A stretch of 64,000 nt of DNA from Pseudolysinimonas_A sp041984585. GTDB taxonomy: Bacteria > Actinomycetota > Actinomycetes > Actinomycetales > Microbacteriaceae. Positions 41,510-49,474 of this stretch are shown piece by piece. Location: contig JBHIXX010000009.1 in the NCBI GenBank assembly GCA_041984585.1, positions 1 to 64,000 of the forward strand, written 5' to 3'. The notes under the pieces are model-generated. The model was given only the letters and a program-made list of their open reading frames with translations, had not been told where the DNA came from and did not search any database. A program made the position numbers and the translations under genes. Numbering within the stretch: position 1 is the first letter of the stretch; each line of letters begins with the position of its first letter.

Positions 41510-41603
41510 CACGGCGCCTGGTCGGAACGGCCACATAAGTTCGTTCCGGTACCTGTGGCCGCTCCGCAACATGAAGCCCGGGGGAGACATCCCCGGGGAG
41601 GGA
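41510..41603 (+). ncRNA. structured 5' leader with three hairpins before the PIN-PhoH gene
   Basis: Three consecutive hairpins can be drawn: CAGGC/GCCTG (about 41507-41521), CGGCCACA/TGTGGCCG with 8 perfect pairs (about 41528-41562), and CCCGGGG/CCCCGGG (about 41578-41598). The last leads directly into the Shine-Dalgarno GGGGAGGGAG. Such a layout may control translation. I could not match it to a known riboswitch. Confidence 0.4.
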
Positions 41604-41609
41604 GTGGCA

Positions 41610-42965
41610 GTGCCCGCGCTCGACAAGCCCCAGCTGAAGTCCACGACCGCGACGTCGTCGCCGAAGAAGCAGGGGGAGCGCACGTACGTGCTCGACACCT
41701 CCGTGCTGCTGAGCGACCCGAACGGGATGTTCCGTTTCGCCGAGCATTCGGTGGTGCTCCCCGTGGTGGTGGTCACCGAACTCGAGGCCAAGCGCCACGA
41801 CCCCGAGATCGGGTACTTCGCCCGCAAGGCCCTCCGCAACCTCGACGACCTGCGCGTGCAGCACGAGCGGCTCGACTTCCCGATCGCCGTCGGCGACCAG
41901 GGCGGCTCGCTGCGCGTCGAGCTGAACCACTCCAACCAGGCGGTGCTCCCGTCGGGGCTGCAGCTCGGCGACAACGACTCCCGCATCCTCGCCGTCGCGA
42001 TGAACCTCGCCAACGAGGGACTCGCCGTCACGGTGGTGTCGAAGGACCTGCCGATGCGCGTCAAGGCGGCATCCATCGGTCTCGCCGCGGAGGAGTACCG
42101 CGCCGAGCTCGCCGTGGACACCGGCTACACCGGCATCGCCGAGATCGCCCTCGGCGGCGACCGGATGGCCGACCTCTACGAGGACGAGACGATCACCGCC
42201 TCCGAGGTGGCGGGGCTCCCGATCAACACCAGCCTCGTCATCTCGTCGGAGCGCGGATCGGCGCTCGGCCGGGTGACCGGCGACGGCGAGATGCGCGTCG
42301 TGCGCGGCGATCGCGACGTGTTCGGACTGCACGGCCGCAGCGCCGAGCAGCGGCTCGCGATCGACCTGCTGCTCGACCCGGAGGTCGGCATCGTGTCGCT
42401 CGGCGGCAAGGCGGGAACCGGCAAGAGCGCGCTCGCGCTGTGCGCCGCGCTCGAGGCCGTGCTCGAGCGCCAGCAGCATCGCAAGATCATGGTGTTCCGC
42501 CCGCTCTACGCGGTCGGCGGCCAGGAGCTCGGCTACCTGCCTGGCGACAAGGACGAGAAGATGAACCCCTGGGGTCAGGCGGTGTTCGACACCCTCGGCG
42601 CCCTGGTCAGCGACAACGTGCTCGAGGAGATCGTCGAGCGCGGCATGCTCGAGGTGCTGCCGCTCACCCACATCCGGGGCCGCTCGCTGCACGACGCGTT
42701 CGTGATCGTCGACGAGGCGCAGTCGCTCGAGCGCAACGTGCTGCTCACCGTGCTCAGCCGCATCGGGCAGAACTCCCGCGTCGTGCTCACCCACGACGTC
42801 GCGCAGCGCGACAACCTCCGCGTCGGACGGCACGACGGGGTCGCGAGCGTCATCGAGACGCTCAAGGGCCACCCGCTGTTCGCCCACATCACCCTCACCC
42901 GGTCGGAGCGCTCCGCGATCGCGGCGCTCGTCACCGACCTGCTCGAGGGTCCTGCGCCGGCGTAG
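41610..42965 (+). CDS. PIN domain-PhoH family ATPase (YlaK/PhoH2-like)
   Basis: A 451-residue fusion of a PIN ribonuclease domain and a PhoH ATPase, as in PhoH2 RNA helicase/nucleases. The PIN domain (about 25-155) has its acidic residues in TYVLDTSVLLSDP, VVTELEAKRHD and LGDNDSRILAVA. The PhoH part has Walker A VSLGGKAGTGKSALA near residue 265 and Walker B HDAFVIVDEAQSLERN near 362. The GTG at 41610 follows GGGGAGGGAG at a suitable distance; GTG 41604 and ATG 41571 are less likely. The leader is highly structured. Confidence 0.92.
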   Translation: MPALDKPQLKSTTATSSPKKQGERTYVLDTSVLLSDPNGMFRFAEHSVVLPVVVVTELEAKRHDPEIGYFARKALRNLDDLRVQHERLDFPIAVGDQGGSLRVELNHSNQAVLPSGLQLGDNDSRILAVAMNLANEGLAVTVVSKDLPMRVKAASIGLAAEEYRAELAVDTGYTGIAEIALGGDRMADLYEDETITASEVAGLPINTSLVISSERGSALGRVTGDGEMRVVRGDRDVFGLHGRSAEQRLAIDLLLDPEVGIVSLGGKAGTGKSALALCAALEAVLERQQHRKIMVFRPLYAVGGQELGYLPGDKDEKMNPWGQAVFDTLGALVSDNVLEEIVERGMLEVLPLTHIRGRSLHDAFVIVDEAQSLERNVLLTVLSRIGQNSRVVLTHDVAQRDNLRVGRHDGVASVIETLKGHPLFAHITLTRSERSAIAALVTDLLEGPAPA

Positions 42966-43052
42966 CCGACAGGCGCGTCGGAGGACCGGGGTGCCCGTCG
43001 CCGGGGAAGCGCGGCGGGACCCCGGTTCGTCCAGCCGAACGGGAGGCGGATC

Positions 43053-43670
43053 GTGGAGAAGGTCGACCTGAAGCGGGAGATCGACTCCTACCGGGCGTCG
43101 GTCGGCGAGTTCCGGATGCTGCGGGTGCCGCCCCTGCGCTACCTGATGATCGACGGGCACGGCGATCCGAACACGGCGGCGGAGTACCGGCGCGCGCTCG
43201 AGACCCTCTACCCGGTGGCCTACAAGCTCAAATTCGCCAGCAAGCGCGAGCTGGAGCGCGACTACGTCGTCGCGCCGCTCGAGGGGCTGTGGTGGGCCGC
43301 CGACATGACCTCGTTCACGTCGGCGCGCGACAAGTCGGCGTGGCACTGGACGCTGATGCTCCTGGTCCCCCACTGGGTGCCCGACGACATGGTGGATGCC
43401 GCGGTCGAGGCGGCGACGGCGAAGGCCCCGCAGGACGGACTCGCCCTCCTGCGGCTCGAGACCCTCGACGAGGGCGACTGCGTGCAGACGCTGCACGTCG
43501 GCTCCTACGACGACGAGGCGCCGGTGCTGGCGCGGATGCACGACGAGGTCATCCCGGGCCACCGGATGCGACCACGCGGCACCCACCACGAGATCTACCT
43601 GAGCGACGCCCGCCGGGTCGCCCCGGAGAAGCTGCGCACCATCCTGCGCCAGCCGGTCGAACCCGCCTGA
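43053..43670 (+). CDS. GyrI-like small-molecule-binding domain protein
   Basis: A 205-residue protein of the GyrI-like (SOUL/effector-binding) type: VPPLRYLMIDGHGDPNTAAEYRRALETLYPVAYKLKF, with the PL-WW segment APLEGLWWAADM. The C-terminal block has RLETLDEGDCVQTLHVGSYDDEAPVLARMHDEV and GTHHEIYLSDARR. These proteins bind or detoxify small molecules; some degrade or sequester drugs. The start is GTG 43053 with GGGAGG upstream. There is no DNA-binding domain, so it is a stand-alone effector-binding domain. Confidence 0.83.
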   Translation: MEKVDLKREIDSYRASVGEFRMLRVPPLRYLMIDGHGDPNTAAEYRRALETLYPVAYKLKFASKRELERDYVVAPLEGLWWAADMTSFTSARDKSAWHWTLMLLVPHWVPDDMVDAAVEAATAKAPQDGLALLRLETLDEGDCVQTLHVGSYDDEAPVLARMHDEVIPGHRMRPRGTHHEIYLSDARRVAPEKLRTILRQPVEPA

Positions 43671-43731
43671 CCCCGACCCGGGTCGGTCACGGGCTGTGCA
43701 CGGCCTCCGCCGCCCGCGCGTCGGGCGCCGC

Positions 43732-43737
43732 TAGCAT
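43732..43737 (+). promoter_or_regulatory. -10 element TAGCAT of the prepilin peptidase gene (leaderless)
   Basis: TAGCAT followed by 6 nt and ATG 43744. Confidence 0.55.
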
Positions 43738-43743
43738 CCGGGC

Positions 43744-44289
43744 ATGCGCTCGACGCTGTGGTGGCAGGTTCCCGTGGGCGTCGCGCTCGCTGGGCTCGTG
43801 CTCGCCGCGCTCGGGCCCACGCCGGCGGCGATCCCCGGGGTGGCGGTCGCGGCGACGGGCGCCGAACTGACCCGGGTCGATATCCGGGAGCACCGGCTGC
43901 CCAACCGGATGACGCTGCCGCTCATCGTCGCGGGAGTCGTCGGGGTCGGGGCGACCTGGCTGACCACGGGGGAGTTCCCGCTCGTCCCGGTCGTCGCGGC
44001 GCTCGCGACGGCGGGGGTGTTCCTGCTCACCGCGCTGGTCGGAGGCATGGGGATGGGCGACGTGAAGCTCGCCGCCGCCCTTGGTCTGGCGTCGCCCGTG
44101 CCACTGCTCGCCCTCGGCTGGCCGGTGCTCGCGACCCTCACCGGCGGCATCGCCTCGGTCGTCGTGCTCATCCGCCAGGGGCGCCGGGGCCGCATCGCGT
44201 TCGGCCCGTTCCTGCTGCTCGGCTACGTCGGTGTGCTCGTCGCGCTGCTCGTTCTCGGTCTCAGTACCGCGAGCCTCGCGGCCGAGTGA
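43744..44289 (+). CDS. A24 family prepilin peptidase
   Basis: A 181-residue membrane aspartyl protease of the prepilin peptidase family. The two active aspartates lie in TRVDIREHRLPN (near residue 46) and GMGMGDVKLAAALG (near 105, the GXGD form). About six membrane helices are evident. The N-terminal methylase domain of long TadV/PilD proteins is missing, so this is the short archaeal/Tad-like form. No pilin genes are in the window, so its substrate must be elsewhere. It converges with the HepT gene, 9 nt away. Confidence 0.88.
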   Translation: MRSTLWWQVPVGVALAGLVLAALGPTPAAIPGVAVAATGAELTRVDIREHRLPNRMTLPLIVAGVVGVGATWLTTGEFPLVPVVAALATAGVFLLTALVGGMGMGDVKLAAALGLASPVPLLALGWPVLATLTGGIASVVVLIRQGRRGRIAFGPFLLLGYVGVLVALLVLGLSTASLAAE

Positions 44290-44298
44290 GGCCGGGTG

Positions 44299-44643
44299 CT
44301 ATTGCGCCCCGTCGATGAGTTCGTCGACGAGTGCGAACAGTTCGGGAACGCGGGTCGACGCTGCAGACCAGACGACATGGTCGTCCACGACCGCGTAACC
44401 ATGAGCGAGCACGTTGCGAAGGCCGACGATCCGGGCCAAAGCCGGAATCTTCTCGGCACTGTCCGGATCGAGACGCCGCAGAGTGTTCAGCGCCTCACCG
44501 ATGATCCCGAGTTGTCGTTCCACGGCGGACCGGCGGAGCTCGTCGGCCAGGTATTCCTGCTCGTCGATTCCGTCGATGAAGCGGGCGATCCGCTCGGCGG
44601 CGTGACGGACATCCCAGAGAAGAGCAGTCGCCTCAGGCTGCAT
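44299..44643 (-). CDS. hepT: HepT-like ribonuclease toxin
   Basis: A 114-residue HEPN-domain toxin of the HepT family, predicted to cleave RNA when released from its antitoxin. The motif RNVLAHGY (R76, H81, Y83) matches RX4HXY: Arg and His form the RNase site, and the tyrosine is the known polyAMPylation target in studied homologs. The active site is therefore intact. It overlaps the MntA gene upstream by 11 nt, as is common for these pairs. Transcription probably comes from the MntA promoter. Confidence 0.9.
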   Translation of the reverse strand: MQPEATALLWDVRHAAERIARFIDGIDEQEYLADELRRSAVERQLGIIGEALNTLRRLDPDSAEKIPALARIVGLRNVLAHGYAVVDDHVVWSAASTRVPELFALVDELIDGAQ

Positions 44644-44938
44644 AGAGTTCCCGCGCGGTGGTGAGCGCGCGTGCCTCGAAGTACGGGTTGCGGATGGCGT
44701 CGGCCATCACCAGATCGACCGAGCGGCCGAAGAGCGACTCCAAGTCCTCCTTCAGGCCGAAGTAGGCGTCGAACGGGTCCACAACGCCGGGCTGGAACTC
44801 CACCAGGAGGTCCACATCGCTGTGCCGATCGTCGAAGCGCCCCTCGGCGGCCGAGCCGAACAGTCGCATCCGTTGCACACCGCGGGCACGACAGAGCGCC
44901 GCGAGCGCGTCGCGGTCGATCACCAGATCGGACGCCAT
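44633..44938 (-). CDS. mntA: MntA-like nucleotidyltransferase antitoxin
   Basis: A 101-residue minimal nucleotidyltransferase that neutralises HepT by adding AMP units in studied pairs. It has LFGSAAEGRFDDRHSDVDLLV, giving GS...DVD with the metal-binding aspartates D41 and D43. The spacing between GS and DXD is 11, one more than the common 10. A third acidic residue probably lies in VDLVMAD. The ATG at 44938 is 6 nt after a TACACT -10. The gene order antitoxin-toxin with overlap is standard. Confidence 0.88.
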   Translation of the reverse strand: MASDLVIDRDALAALCRARGVQRMRLFGSAAEGRFDDRHSDVDLLVEFQPGVVDPFDAYFGLKEDLESLFGRSVDLVMADAIRNPYFEARALTTARELYAA

Positions 44939-44944
44939 GCGGGG

Positions 44945-44950
44945 AGTGTA
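44945..44950 (-). promoter_or_regulatory. -10 element TACACT of the MntA-HepT operon (leaderless)
   Basis: TACACT on the minus strand, 6 nt before the ATG at 44938. Confidence 0.5.
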
Positions 44951-45024
44951 TCGATCTCGGCGTCCGGCCTCGGCTAGCCCGGCCGCTGGGCATCTGAGCA
45001 AGTCGAGGATCGTCGGCGGGCGGC

Positions 45025-46425
45025 TCAGCCCGGGTGGGTCATGCTGAGCACGTCGAGGGCGGCATCCAGCTGGTCCTCGGTGAGCTCGCCCCGGTCGACG
45101 AAGCCGAGGTCGAGCGTGGCCTCGCGCACGGTCATGCCGTTCTTCACCGAGTGCTTGGCGATCCTCGCCGCGTTCTCGTAGCCGATCAGCTTGTTGAGCG
45201 GGGTGACGATCGACGGCGACGACTCGGCGAGGGCCCGGGCGCGCTCCTCGTTGGCCTCGAGCCCGACGACGGTCTTGTCGGCGAGCACGCGGCTCGAGTT
45301 GGCGAGCAGCCGGATCGACTCGAGCAGCGAGGTGCCCATCACCGGGATGGCGACGTTCAGCTCGAACGAACCGCTGGCGCCCGCCCAGGCGACGGTCGCG
45401 TCGTTGCCGACGACCCGCGCGCAGACCATGAGCACGGCCTCGGGGATGACGGGGTTGACCTTGCCCGGCATGATCGACGACCCGGGCTGCAGGTCGGGGA
45501 TGCTCAGCTCGGCGAGGCCGGTGTTGGGGCCGGAGCCCATCCAGCGCAGGTCGTTGCAGATCTTGGTGAGCGACACCGCGATGGTGCGCAGCGCACCGGA
45601 TGCCTCGACCAGTCCGTCGCGGGCGCCCTGTGCCTCGAAGTGGTCCAGCGCCTCGGTGATGGGCAGCCCGGAGCTGTCGGCGACGACGGCGATGACCTTC
45701 TCGCTGAAGCCCTTCGGGGTGTTGATGCCGGTGCCGGTGGCGGTGCCGCCGAGCGGCACCTCGGCGACGCGGGGGAGCGCCGCCTGCACGCGCTCGATGC
45801 CGAGGCGGATCTGGCGGGCGTAGCCGCCGAACTCCTGGCCGAGGGTGACCGGGGTGGCATCCATCAGGTGGGTGCGGCCCGACTTGACGACGTCCTTCCA
45901 GAGCGCCGCCTTCTCTTCGAGCGCCCCGGCGAGGTGCTCGAGCGCGGGGATCAGGTCGTTGATGAGGGCGCCGGTCACGGCGACGTGCACCGAGGTGGGG
46001 AACACGTCGTTCGACGACTGCGACATGTTGACGTGGTCGTTGGGGTGCACGTCGGAGCCGAGCTTGGCGGTCGCGAGGGTCGCGAGCACCTCGTTCATGT
46101 TCATGTTCGACGAGGTGCCCGAGCCGGTCTGGTAGGTGTCGACCGGGAAGTGGTCGTGGTGGTCGCCGGCGACGATCTCGTCCGCGGCGGCGACGATCGA
46201 GTCGGCGATCTTCTGGTCGAGCACACCGATCTCGGCGTTGACCATCGCGGCCGCGCGCTTGATGCGGGCGAGGGCGACGATCTGCGCGCCCTCCAGCCCG
46301 CTGCCCGAGATCGGGAAGTTCTCGACCGCGCGCTGCGTCTGCGCCCGGTACAGGGCGGATGCGGGAACCCGCACCTCGCCCATCGTGTCGTGCTCGATGC
46401 GGAATTCCTGCTCGGTGCTGCTCAC
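45025..46425 (-). CDS. fumC: class II fumarate hydratase
   Basis: Interconverts fumarate and malate in the TCA cycle. It is 466 residues long, the normal length. Conserved blocks are TYQTGSGTSSNMNMNEVLA, HVNMSQSSNDVFPTS, SGRTHLMDATPVTLGQEF, the catalytic loop GSSIMPGKVNPVIPE near residue 320, and TPLNKLIGYENAARIAK. All are intact. The start is GTG at 46425. It is preceded by the carbonic anhydrase gene on the same strand (77-nt gap), and its leader has no clear -10. Confidence 0.95.
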   Translation of the reverse strand: MSSTEQEFRIEHDTMGEVRVPASALYRAQTQRAVENFPISGSGLEGAQIVALARIKRAAAMVNAEIGVLDQKIADSIVAAADEIVAGDHHDHFPVDTYQTGSGTSSNMNMNEVLATLATAKLGSDVHPNDHVNMSQSSNDVFPTSVHVAVTGALINDLIPALEHLAGALEEKAALWKDVVKSGRTHLMDATPVTLGQEFGGYARQIRLGIERVQAALPRVAEVPLGGTATGTGINTPKGFSEKVIAVVADSSGLPITEALDHFEAQGARDGLVEASGALRTIAVSLTKICNDLRWMGSGPNTGLAELSIPDLQPGSSIMPGKVNPVIPEAVLMVCARVVGNDATVAWAGASGSFELNVAIPVMGTSLLESIRLLANSSRVLADKTVVGLEANEERARALAESSPSIVTPLNKLIGYENAARIAKHSVKNGMTVREATLDLGFVDRGELTEDQLDAALDVLSMTHPG

Positions 46426-46501
46426 GGCGGCGTGCGGCCTTTCGGTGTGGTGCGGGTTCGGGATGCGGTGGCGGCAGCGGTGGCGGCGGGCCGCTCCGAC
46501 G

Positions 46502-47113
46502 TCAGCTCGGGTCGATCGTTCCGATCACCACGGACGGCTCGGCCCGGCCCTCGGCGAGGCGGTAGTTCGCCCCGACCACGGCCAGCGTACCGTCGGCGAC
46601 CGCATCCGCGATCAGCTCCGAGCGGGCCACCAGGGCGGCGACGGTGTGCTCGAGGTGGGTGAGGCCGACATCCTCCGGGCTGCGGCTCGGGGCGGCGCGC
46701 ACGGCGGGGCGGATGCCGGCGATGTGCCCCGCGATGTGCGGCGGAAGCGGCTTGGCGTCGGGGGCGTCGAGGTCGATCGCCGCCTGCACGGCGCCGCACG
46801 CGTCATGAGCGAGCACGACGACGAGCGGCACGCCCAGCACGCCGACGGCGTACTCCACCGAGGCGATGACCGAGTCGGAGATCACCTGGCCGGCGTTGCG
46901 GATGACGAACAGGTCGCCGAGCCCCTTGTCGAAGATGATCTCCGCCGCGAGCCGCGAGTCGGAGCAGCCGAACAGGGCCGCGCTCGGCGCCTGGCCGCCG
47001 GTCAGCTCGGTGCGGCGCTCCACGTCCTGACGGGGGTGCGCGGGCTCGCCGGCCACGAAGCGGGCGTTGCCGCGGGACATCTCGCGCCAGGCGTCGGCGG
47101 GGGTGCGGGTCAT
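46502..47113 (-). CDS. beta-carbonic anhydrase
   Basis: A 203-residue zinc enzyme that interconverts CO2 and bicarbonate. The zinc ligands are visible: C50 in ALFGCSDSRLAAEI, H103 and C106 in VLAHDACGAVQAA. D52 and R54 of the CSDSR motif form the catalytic dyad. VIRNAGQVISDSVIASVEYAVGVLGV is also conserved. The ATG at 47113 overlaps the stop of the DUF4245 gene by 4 nt. Another beta-CA elsewhere in the genome is possible; nothing here identifies a special role. Confidence 0.92.
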   Translation of the reverse strand: MTRTPADAWREMSRGNARFVAGEPAHPRQDVERRTELTGGQAPSAALFGCSDSRLAAEIIFDKGLGDLFVIRNAGQVISDSVIASVEYAVGVLGVPLVVVLAHDACGAVQAAIDLDAPDAKPLPPHIAGHIAGIRPAVRAAPSRSPEDVGLTHLEHTVAALVARSELIADAVADGTLAVVGANYRLAEGRAEPSVVIGTIDPS

Positions 47114-47796
47114 CCGGTGCTCTCCGTTCCGAGGGGGCCGAACCCGGCCGCGTCCAGTTCCGCGGCGACCGCCGTGGCGAGCGCCGCGAACTCGGCGTCG
47201 TCGGCGGTTCCGCCGAGCACGATCGTCGCGCCAGCGGCCTCGGTGACGAGCGCGTAGGCGAGATTGCCGGGGTCGTCGGCGTCGCGCAGGTCGTACACGT
47301 CCCACGCGCGATCGCCGTAGGAGGCGACCCCGGTCGCGCGTGCGCCCTCCAGCTCGGCGGCGGTCCACGACGGGTTGGCGTCGATGCCCTGGCTGAAGGC
47401 GATGTACTGCCCGCCCGGCGTGAGGAATCCGACGCGCCACGCCTGCACGCCGTCGGCTCCGGTGCCGAGGCCGGCCCGGTTGGCGCTCCACCCCTCGGGC
47501 AGCGTCGGCACGATCAGCTCCGCATCGGCGGCGGGCTGCGACTGCGCCGCGACCTCCACGTAGTCGACCCGCAGGAAGTCCTCCGGCGGGTCGGGCCGCA
47601 CCACGACGGCGACGAGGAAGGCGACGATCGCGAGCGACGCGAGGATGGCGCCGACGAACGCGATCGGGGTCTGGTTGCGGCGGCGCTCGGCGCGGGTGCT
47701 CGCCTTGCGGTACGCCTCCTCGGCGGGTGTCTCGGCCCGGCCCAGCTCGGCGACGATCGGGCGCCCCGCCTCGTCGGTTGCGGTGTACCGGCTCAC
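47110..47796 (-). CDS. DUF4245 family membrane protein
   Basis: A 228-residue actinobacterial protein: a cytoplasmic N-terminus with AEEAYRKASTRAERRRNQTP, one membrane helix (IAFVGAILASLAIVAFLVAVVV), and an exported C-terminal domain with WRVGFLTPGGQYIAFSQGIDANPSWTA and ATIVLGGTADDAEFAALA. This is the DUF4245 arrangement, function unknown. The GTG at 47796 overlaps the xseB stop by 4 nt (GTGA), and its own stop overlaps the carbonic anhydrase ATG. Confidence 0.85.
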   Translation of the reverse strand: MSRYTATDEAGRPIVAELGRAETPAEEAYRKASTRAERRRNQTPIAFVGAILASLAIVAFLVAVVVRPDPPEDFLRVDYVEVAAQSQPAADAELIVPTLPEGWSANRAGLGTGADGVQAWRVGFLTPGGQYIAFSQGIDANPSWTAAELEGARATGVASYGDRAWDVYDLRDADDPGNLAYALVTEAAGATIVLGGTADDAEFAALATAVAAELDAAGFGPLGTESTG

Positions 47797-48032
47797 GCGT
47801 CGCCCCCGGGTGCGCCGGCCGCGTCGACCGCCGAGCGCGCCTTCTCGAGCCGCTCCTTCGCGCCCACGAGCCACTCCTCGCAGCGGCGGGCGAGGGCCTC
47901 GCCGCGCTCCCACAGCGCCAGCGACTCCTCGAGCGTGGCGCCGCCCTGCTCGAGCGCCGTCACCACCTGCACCAGCTCGTCGCGCGCCTGCTCGTAGCTG
48001 AGGTCGGCGATGGGGGCGGGGGAGTCGGCCAC
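47793..48032 (-). CDS. xseB: exodeoxyribonuclease VII small subunit
   Basis: A 79-residue small subunit of exonuclease VII, which degrades single-stranded DNA. The family core is YEQARDELVQVVTALEQGGATLEESLALWERGEALARRCE, in two helices. It has its own leaderless -10 (TAGGCT at 48039-48044, 6 nt before GTG 48032), although xseA lies 98 nt upstream on the same strand. The stop overlaps the DUF4245 GTG. Confidence 0.92.
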   Translation of the reverse strand: MADSPAPIADLSYEQARDELVQVVTALEQGGATLEESLALWERGEALARRCEEWLVGAKERLEKARSAVDAAGAPGGDA

Positions 48033-48038
48033 GCCCCC

Positions 48039-48044
48039 AGCCTA
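48039..48044 (-). promoter_or_regulatory. -10 element TAGGCT of xseB (leaderless)
   Basis: TAGGCT on the minus strand, 6 nt before GTG 48032. This gives the downstream xseB-DUF4245-CA genes a promoter of their own. Confidence 0.55.
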
Positions 48045-48130
48045 GTTCTGGCGTCCGTCGCGGGCTCGGTCGGGCGGCGGGCGGCGGGCGTCGAGGGCCG
48101 GGGAGTCGGGCGTCGGGCGGGGAGCGCCGA

Positions 48131-49366
48131 TCAGTCGGCGGTCGCGCCCAGCTCGCCGCCGGCGACGCGGATGCGCAGCGCGTCGCCCGAGGCGGCGTCC
48201 GCCGGGTCGCGCACCACGCCGCGCGGCCCCGACACCACCGCGTAGCCGCGGTCGAGGGTGGCCTGGGGCGAGAGCGCCCGCAGCCGGGCGCGCAGCTCGT
48301 CGACCCGGCGCTGCTCGTGCTCCACCCCGCGCGTGGCGAGTTCGGAGCCGCGCGCGACGTATCGGGTCAGTTCGTCGGCGCGCTGATCCAGCATCCGCTC
48401 CGGGGTGGCGAGCACGGGGCGCGAGCGCAGTGCCGCGATCCGGTCGATCTCGGTACGCACCAGGTCGCTCACCCGGGTCGCGATGCGGCCGCGCGCGAAC
48501 CGCACCTTGCCGAGCTCGTCGGCGACATCCGGGATGACGCGCTTGGCGGCATCCGTCGGGGTGGAGGCGCGCAGGTCGGCGACCTCGTCGAGCAGCGGGC
48601 GGTCGTTCTCGTGGCCGATGGCGCTGACGATCGGGGTGGCGATCTCGGCGACGCCGCGCACCAGCGCCTCGTCGCTGAACGCGAGCAGGTGCTGGAAGTC
48701 GCCGCCGCCGCGGGCGACGATGATCACGTCGACTTCGGGGTCGCCGTCGAGCCGCCGGATCGCGCCGAGCACCTCCAGCGCGGCGCGGTCGCCCTGCACG
48801 GCCGCGTAGGCGGCGCGGATGCGCACGCTCGGCCACCGCAGCTCGGCGTTGCGGCGCACGTCCTTCTCGGCATCCGAGTCGCGCGCGGTGACCAGCCCGA
48901 CGACGCGCGGGAGGAACGGGACGCGCACCTTGCGTTCCGGGGCGAACAGCCCCTCGGCGGCGAGCGTGCGGCGCAGCAGCTCGAGCCGCTCGAGCAGGTC
49001 GCCGAGCCCGACGTGGCGCAGCTCGAACACCTGCATGGTGAGCGTGCCGCCCTTGGGCCAGAACTCCGCCTTCACGAGCGCGATCACGCGGTCGCCCTGG
49101 CGGAACTCCTCCTTGAGCTTGGTCAGCGTCGACGACCACACCCGGAACGAGACCGTGGCGTCCTGGCGCAGATCCTTGAGTTTGCCGTAGACGTTCCCAC
49201 CCGACATGCCCCACTGGGTGATCTCGCCCTCGACCCACACCATGCCGAGCCGGTCGATGTAGTCCTTGAGCTTCGCGCTGAGGATGCCGACCGGCCAGGG
49301 CGCGTCGGCGCGCGACTGCTCGCTGCCGTCGGCGTCGCTCGGCGCCGGTGCTCCGGGGTCGCTCAT
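48131..49366 (-). CDS. xseA: exodeoxyribonuclease VII large subunit
   Basis: A 411-residue large subunit of exonuclease VII. An N-terminal OB-fold (LKDYIDRLGMVWVEGEITQW) precedes the nuclease region with LPRVVGLVTARDSDAEKDV, DVIIVARGGGDFQHLLAFSDE and PIVSAIGHENDRPLLDEVADLRASTPTDAA. A long coiled coil follows (residues about 270-370), and then a short tail with LDRGYAVVSG. The ATG at 49366 is 7 nt after a TAGGCT -10, with GGAG in that gap as an alternative Shine-Dalgarno. In-frame sequence further upstream overlaps ispH antisense and is rejected. Confidence 0.93.
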   Translation of the reverse strand: MSDPGAPAPSDADGSEQSRADAPWPVGILSAKLKDYIDRLGMVWVEGEITQWGMSGGNVYGKLKDLRQDATVSFRVWSSTLTKLKEEFRQGDRVIALVKAEFWPKGGTLTMQVFELRHVGLGDLLERLELLRRTLAAEGLFAPERKVRVPFLPRVVGLVTARDSDAEKDVRRNAELRWPSVRIRAAYAAVQGDRAALEVLGAIRRLDGDPEVDVIIVARGGGDFQHLLAFSDEALVRGVAEIATPIVSAIGHENDRPLLDEVADLRASTPTDAAKRVIPDVADELGKVRFARGRIATRVSDLVRTEIDRIAALRSRPVLATPERMLDQRADELTRYVARGSELATRGVEHEQRRVDELRARLRALSPQATLDRGYAVVSGPRGVVRDPADAASGDALRIRVAGGELGATAD

Positions 49367-49373
49367 CTCCGCC

Positions 49374-49379
49374 AGCCTA
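49374..49379 (-). promoter_or_regulatory. -10 element TAGGCT of xseA (leaderless)
   Basis: TAGGCT on the minus strand, 7 nt before ATG 49366. The ispH promoter is divergent about 85 bp away. Confidence 0.55.
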
Positions 49380-49461
49380 CGGAGCGCCGCCCACGCCGGG
49401 CGCGCCGGTCGGGGCGGGTCGGCGACCGCGACGGCTCCCGGCGACGCGGAGGTCGGCTCCG

Positions 49462-49467
49462 TAGACT
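49462..49467 (+). promoter_or_regulatory. -10 element TAGACT of ispH (leaderless)
   Basis: TAGACT followed by 7 nt and GTG 49475. Confidence 0.6.
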
Positions 49468-49474
49468 CGGAACC

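Noticed and set aside
41502..41609. Known riboswitch (such as the c-di-AMP ydaO type) in the PIN-PhoH leader
   Set aside because: Stems are present, but I could not match the conserved unpaired bases of any class. It is listed only as a structured leader.
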